A DNA stretch of 9,542 nucleotides from an uncultured Sphingomonadales bacterium (GTDB lineage Bacteria > Pseudomonadota > Alphaproteobacteria > Sphingomonadales > Sphingomonadaceae), in NCBI GenBank assembly GCA_903893935.1, contig CAITOD010000682.1:1-9542 (forward strand). The letters run 5' to 3'. The position numbers and the translations under genes are program-made. This document shows, piece after piece, positions 6,618 through 9,542 of the stretch. Numbering within the stretch: position 1 is the first letter of the stretch; every line of letters starts with the position of its first letter. Under the pieces are notes generated by a model that saw nothing but the letters and a program-made list of their open reading frames with translations, did no database searches and had not been told where the DNA came from.

Positions 6618-7010
6618 GTGAGCATCGGGGCACGCTTTTTGGACATCCGTAAGATGCGTGGGCTGAACCAGATCGACGTGGCAGCCGCGATCGGGGTGTC
6701 ACACGGCGCCTTAGTGAATTACGAAAAGGGGACCCGGGACCCACCGGCCAGCACGATCCTCGCCTTCGCAAGGACATACAAGGTGAACCCGGCCTGGTTG
6801 CTCACCGGCGAAGGTCGCCCTGATCCGACCAGCCTGGATGAAACCTACGAAATCTCGATCGATACCGCGTGGGACTACCTCGCCCGTAGGGGCGACCCGG
6901 TCGAGAAGGAATCGCTGGTCAAGCTGGGCAGCGCACTGTTCCAGTACCTGCTGGAACACGGCACCATCAGCGACACCATGTCTGAGAAACTGCTTTCCTT
7001 GAGTGCCTGA
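6618..7010 (+). CDS. XRE-family (Cro/CI-type) transcriptional repressor
   Basis: This DNA-binding regulator probably controls the divergent excision/integration genes and itself. From GTG 6618 it has 130 residues. The N-terminal HTH spans about 4-63: IGARFLDIRKMRGLNQIDVA, then AAIGVSHGALVNYEKGTRDP and the closing NPAWLLTGEGRP, a tag typical of phage-type XRE proteins. The C-terminal 65 residues are a small helical part (AWDYLARRGDPVEKESLVKL) without the Ser/Lys peptidase dyad or the hydrophobic domain of LexA/CI proteins. Self-cleavage in an SOS response is therefore unlikely. GTG 6603 is an in-frame alternative adding five residues; neither has a clear Shine-Dalgarno. The next gene starts one base after its stop. 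Confidence 0.87.
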   Translation: MSIGARFLDIRKMRGLNQIDVAAAIGVSHGALVNYEKGTRDPPASTILAFARTYKVNPAWLLTGEGRPDPTSLDETYEISIDTAWDYLARRGDPVEKESLVKLGSALFQYLLEHGTISDTMSEKLLSLSA

Positions 7011-7011
7011 G

Positions 7012-7425
7012 ATGACCGAAAGACAATCAACAACCAAAGCTCATCTGCTGGCCACGATGCAGGCGCTCAGCCCACCGCTCGAAAAGCTCATGACAGAGAG
7101 GGTTGCGCTCAGAGCTGAGATCCGATCGGCGCAGTCCGCACTCGCCGAGACAGAAAAGCAGATCGTCCACCTAAAGCAGGTCCGTGACGTACGCATTCCA
7201 CGCTATATAGCAGTCGCTAAAACAGCGGCTCTCATCGCAACGATAATCGCGCTGGTCGCCCTTACCTTGTCGCTCTTTACCGGCCTCTTCGAGATCAAGA
7301 TCGTCGCCCCCCTCTTTGCCTCTCTCCTAATCCCACTGTGGCTGGTCGATTTCGCAGAGCGAAATTTTGGTCGTTGGCATCTTCACCTTGATCGAGCGCC
7401 GACGTTTGCCCACCAAAACAACTAG
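7012..7425 (+). CDS. Small coiled-coil membrane protein coupled to the repressor
   Basis: I do not recognise a family. The 137 residues show a charged N-terminal half with heptad-like spacing (about 20-58, LEKLMTERVALRAEIRSAQS and ALAETEKQIVHLKQVRDV), which predicts a coiled coil. Two hydrophobic helices follow: about 69-93 (AKTAALIATIIALVALTLSL) and about 96-113 (KIVAPLFASLLIPLWLVDFA). The C-terminus is short and basic, with HLHLDR. No signal peptide is present. ATG 7012 is one base past the repressor stop, so the two are probably an operon with coupled translation; GTG 7003 is a less likely start. The placement suggests it is expressed with the repressor in the integrated state, as superinfection-exclusion, toxin or other accessory membrane proteins are. 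That is inference. Confidence 0.75.
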   Translation: MTERQSTTKAHLLATMQALSPPLEKLMTERVALRAEIRSAQSALAETEKQIVHLKQVRDVRIPRYIAVAKTAALIATIIALVALTLSLFTGLFEIKIVAPLFASLLIPLWLVDFAERNFGRWHLHLDRAPTFAHQNN

Positions 7426-7704
7426 GCCGAAAACTTCAATCGAGGCCCCATTCCCGCGGTCAGGACCATGCCAAAAATTCCCCATGTCAGGGACAATTGA
7501 CGGTCGGGATGCGTGCAAGGGTCGGCGCTATTCCCATTTCCACAGAAATTCACGCGCGATGCAGAAACCACCTTTTTTATATAGGCTTATCGTTTAGTAA
7601 TCCGCTTGGAGGGCTCCTGTGCACGAAAAATCATAGGGTGCCAGAAATGGATGCAAAGTCCGTTCTAAATGCGAATTGATTGATCAACCAATTGCGGGGA
7701 AACG
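7426..7704. other. Intergenic region upstream of the helicase gene
   Basis: This 279-base gap has no convincing gene; the short open frames here lack ribosome binding sites and codon character. It is AT-richer than its surroundings around 7573-7600, where TATATA (7578-7583) could be a -10 element, but no acceptable -35 lies 16-18 bases upstream, so no promoter is called. Its right end holds the palindrome at 7674-7693. The region presumably contains the helicase promoter. Confidence 0.5.
7674..7693. promoter_or_regulatory. 20-bp near-perfect palindrome before the helicase gene
   Basis: AATTGATTGATCAACCAATT is self-complementary at 18 of 20 positions (one mismatched pair) and has no spacer. 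It ends 11 bases before the helicase ATG and just before its GGGGA ribosome binding site. A gap-free palindrome of this size suits a dimeric regulator controlling the helicase. It differs from the GAGTTA operators at 6538-6587, so a different regulator would be expected. The palindrome is seen directly; its role is inference. Confidence 0.55.
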
Positions 7705-9542
7705 ATGGACGTCTTTCAAATAGACGCTGAGCTGATCGGCAAGTACGAACAGTTCGCTCGTTCCTTTACGAAAATTCGCGCCACTGACATCGCGGACAAA
7801 GTGGAAGAATTGTACCGTAGCGGCAAATTCTGGCCTGAGCCCTTGGTTGGCATCAATCCAAGCTTTCTTGAAGGCCGTAGCCTGCCAGATTTAGTCAGCG
7901 AAGGCTTGATAGACCCTGCCTTGCCGCAGATTTTCTCAGTCGGCAGCGCCCGCAAGCCGATCGAACTTAGGCGCCATCAGGATCGATCGTTGGTAAAGGC
8001 CGTTCAAGGCCGCAATTACATCGTCACCACGGGGACGGGATCAGGCAAATCGCTTTGCTTCTTTGTCCCGATCATCGATCGGATCCTCAAGGCACGCCGC
8101 GCCGGAGAGCCAGCGCGCACGCGCGCGATCATCATCTATCCCATGAACGCCCTCGCGAACTCGCAACGCGAAGAGCTTCAGAAATTTATCGAGGGATGCG
8201 GGATCGAAAGCGAGCTCAAGCCCACCTTCGAACGCTATACCGGGCAAGAGAACGAGGCGGAACGCAAACGGATCGCGGCAGCTGCGCCCGACATCATCCT
8301 GACCAACTTCATGATGCTTGAGCTCCTGATGACCCGGCAGGATGATGTCGATCAGCAGGTCATTGCCAACATGCAGGGGTTGGAGTTCCTCGTACTTGAC
8401 GAGCTTCATACTTATCGTGGGCGGCAAGGTGCCGACGTCGCTATGCTGGTTCGACGTGTGCGCGAACGAATGGGTTCCGACAATATGCTCTGCATCGGCA
8501 GCTCGGCAACGATGGCATCCGGCGATGAGGACGCCGGCCGCTCGGAAGTTGCCCGTGTCGGGTCACTTCTCTTCGGCAGCCAGGTACTGGCCGACGATGT
8601 CATTACGGAAAGCCTCAAGCGCTGCACGCAGAGCCTTCCGAACGATGCGGCATTAAAGGCTTCCGTGCTCGATACCGGGAATGTCCCGGAAACGGTTGAT
8701 GGCTTGCGGACCGATCCCTTGACTGCCTGGATCGAGATGAACATCGGCCTCGAAGGCGGCGAGGCATTGAAACGTCGTCGACCCATCACACTAACCGACG
8801 CTGCTGCTGACTTGGCCAAACTGACCCAGCTCGACGGTGAAGCCTGCAGGGCAGCGCTGGCAGGTCGACTCATTGCCATGAACGGCTGCACCGATGACCG
8901 CGATCAGGCCTTCATGGCCTTCAAGCTGCACCGCTTCATATCCGGTGCCGGTCACGCCCATGCCACCTTGCAGCCTGCCGGTCCGCGAAAGGTCATGCTG
9001 ACAGCGGAAAAATTCGACCGAGAGAATGATACAGCTCGGCTGTACCCAATGTTTTTCTGTCGTGAATGTGGCCAGGAAATACACAGCGTAACGATCGACA
9101 AGAGCGGTGTCGTGATCGCGCGGCCGATTGACCTCACCGCACGCGATGATGTCGATGAAGACGGCTCCCAGCACGGATTTCTCGTTCCGGATTCCTGCGG
9201 CGACCTGGAGTTTGCCAGTTCTCTCGAAGATTATCCCGATGATTGGCTTGAAACGACCGCCTCGGGCAGTCCACGGCTCAAATCGGCTCACCGGGGCAAG
9301 CATGAAGGCCGCTTGATGATGCTCGGGGCCGAAGGCCTTCGAGACGAAAACGGCGTGCGCAGCTGGTTCTTTGCTGGCCGCTTCCGGTTCTGCCCTCGTT
9401 GCAAGCATCAGCCTCCTGCCACCGCCCGCGACATCAACAAATTGGCGGGCCTCTCCGCCGAAGGGCGCAGTTCCGCCACTACCCTGATCACCGCAACCCT
9501 GCTCGACTGGATGGAGCGCAACCATGTTCCGGCCAACAAGAC
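7705..9542 (+). CDS. Large SF2 helicase, DUF1998/DruE-like, N-terminal 612 residues
   Basis: This is an ATP-dependent DExH helicase, probably of an anti-phage system. After an N-terminal region (1-85, with FWPEPLVGINPSF) come LRRHQ (88-92), Walker A TTGTGSGKS (108-116), motif Ia YPMNALANSQ (145-154), YTGQE (178-182), PDIILTNFMMLELL (195-208), DExH box LDELHTYRGRQGAD (231-244) and motif III GSSATM (265-270). CRECG (452-456) and CPRC (563-566) provide two CxxC pairs that may bind zinc. The second RecA domain is not reached, so the full protein is much longer. This motif set resembles giant helicases with a C-terminal DUF1998 domain, such as DruE of Druantia; DISARM DrmA and stand-alone DUF1998 helicases are alternatives. 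The start is firm: an in-frame TGA at 7681 precedes it, it is the only ATG after that, and GGGGA is at 7696-7700. The gene is open at the right edge. Confidence 0.85.
   Translation, partial: MDVFQIDAELIGKYEQFARSFTKIRATDIADKVEELYRSGKFWPEPLVGINPSFLEGRSLPDLVSEGLIDPALPQIFSVGSARKPIELRRHQDRSLVKAVQGRNYIVTTGTGSGKSLCFFVPIIDRILKARRAGEPARTRAIIIYPMNALANSQREELQKFIEGCGIESELKPTFERYTGQENEAERKRIAAAAPDIILTNFMMLELLMTRQDDVDQQVIANMQGLEFLVLDELHTYRGRQGADVAMLVRRVRERMGSDNMLCIGSSATMASGDEDAGRSEVARVGSLLFGSQVLADDVITESLKRCTQSLPNDAALKASVLDTGNVPETVDGLRTDPLTAWIEMNIGLEGGEALKRRRPITLTDAAADLAKLTQLDGEACRAALAGRLIAMNGCTDDRDQAFMAFKLHRFISGAGHAHATLQPAGPRKVMLTAEKFDRENDTARLYPMFFCRECGQEIHSVTIDKSGVVIARPIDLTARDDVDEDGSQHGFLVPDSCGDLEFASSLEDYPDDWLETTASGSPRLKSAHRGKHEGRLMMLGAEGLRDENGVRSWFFAGRFRFCPRCKHQPPATARDINKLAGLSAEGRSSATTLITATLLDWMERNHVPANK

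Larger units (their letters stand above)
4862..9542. mobile_element. Left part of a tRNA-Phe-integrated genomic island
   Basis: The order is tRNA, convergent tyrosine integrase, small integrase-linked protein, excisionase-like HTH protein, divergent XRE repressor, small membrane protein, then a large helicase. That is the standard layout of the integration end of an integrative element or satellite prophage carrying cargo. Base composition is visibly less GC-rich than in the housekeeping block to the left. No capsid, portal or conjugation genes are visible, so the type of element is unknown. The right end lies outside the window. Confidence 0.8.

Noticed and set aside
6618..7425. Repressor plus membrane protein as a classical toxin-antitoxin pair
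   Set aside because: The XRE protein sits in a typical lysogeny switch position, and the membrane protein is longer than usual small membrane toxins and has a coiled-coil half. The idea cannot be excluded but has no direct support.
7497..7525. TTGACG at 7497-7502 as a -35 box for the helicase
   Set aside because: No AT-rich -10 element lies 16-18 bases downstream; the sequence there is GC-rich.
7367..7679. Short plus-strand open frames between the membrane protein and the helicase
   Set aside because: They overlap the membrane protein or lie in the AT-rich gap, lack ribosome binding sites, and have no recognisable features.
8791..9525. A 244-codon minus-strand open frame
   Set aside because: It is antisense to the helicase, whose motifs are unambiguous. 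No ribosome binding site or recognisable domain was seen.

Overview
The window looks like a chromosomal contig from a sphingomonad-type alphaproteobacterium. The bases up to the tRNA are very GC-rich, and the run IF-1, Maf, short RNase E/G-like protein, YacG and tRNA-Phe, next to a large TonB-dependent receptor, fits Sphingomonadaceae. This family-level call is inference from protein character and gene order; no search was run. The first 18 bases match the 3' end of the standard Illumina read-2 adapter, so the left edge is a contig end and not native DNA.

Positions 19-2431 (minus strand) hold a TonB-dependent outer-membrane receptor. Its C-terminus is lost at the contig end, and it carries an extremely glycine-rich insertion. 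A divergent intergenic region (2432-2686) contains a sigma-70-like promoter for the receptor and a 10-bp inverted repeat followed by six T. On the plus strand, 2687-4687 is a compact housekeeping cluster: infA, maf, an RNase E/G-like gene and yacG. The last three overlap or nearly overlap and are probably co-transcribed. A complete tRNA-Phe(GAA) with encoded CCA follows at 4786-4861.

Nine bases past the tRNA the character changes. Base composition becomes less GC-rich and an integrative element begins. It has a tyrosine recombinase (minus) ending at the tRNA, a small conserved-looking protein overlapping it, and an excisionase-like HTH protein (minus). Then comes a short divergent control region full of GAGTTA/TAACTC half-sites, an XRE-family repressor (plus), and a coiled-coil/two-helix membrane protein starting one base after the repressor stop. 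After about 280 bp with a near-perfect 20-bp palindrome, a long open reading frame starts at 7705 and runs off the right edge. It encodes the N-terminal 612 residues of a large superfamily 2 helicase with intact Walker A and DELH motifs. It resembles the big helicases with a C-terminal DUF1998 domain used by anti-phage systems (DruE of Druantia is my best guess; DISARM DrmA or another DUF1998-type helicase are alternatives).

The right half therefore reads as the left end of a tRNA-Phe-integrated genomic island: integration and excision genes, a lysogeny-style switch, and the first gene of a probable defence cargo. The far attachment site and the remaining cargo lie outside the window, so neither the island's extent nor the defence type can be decided here.
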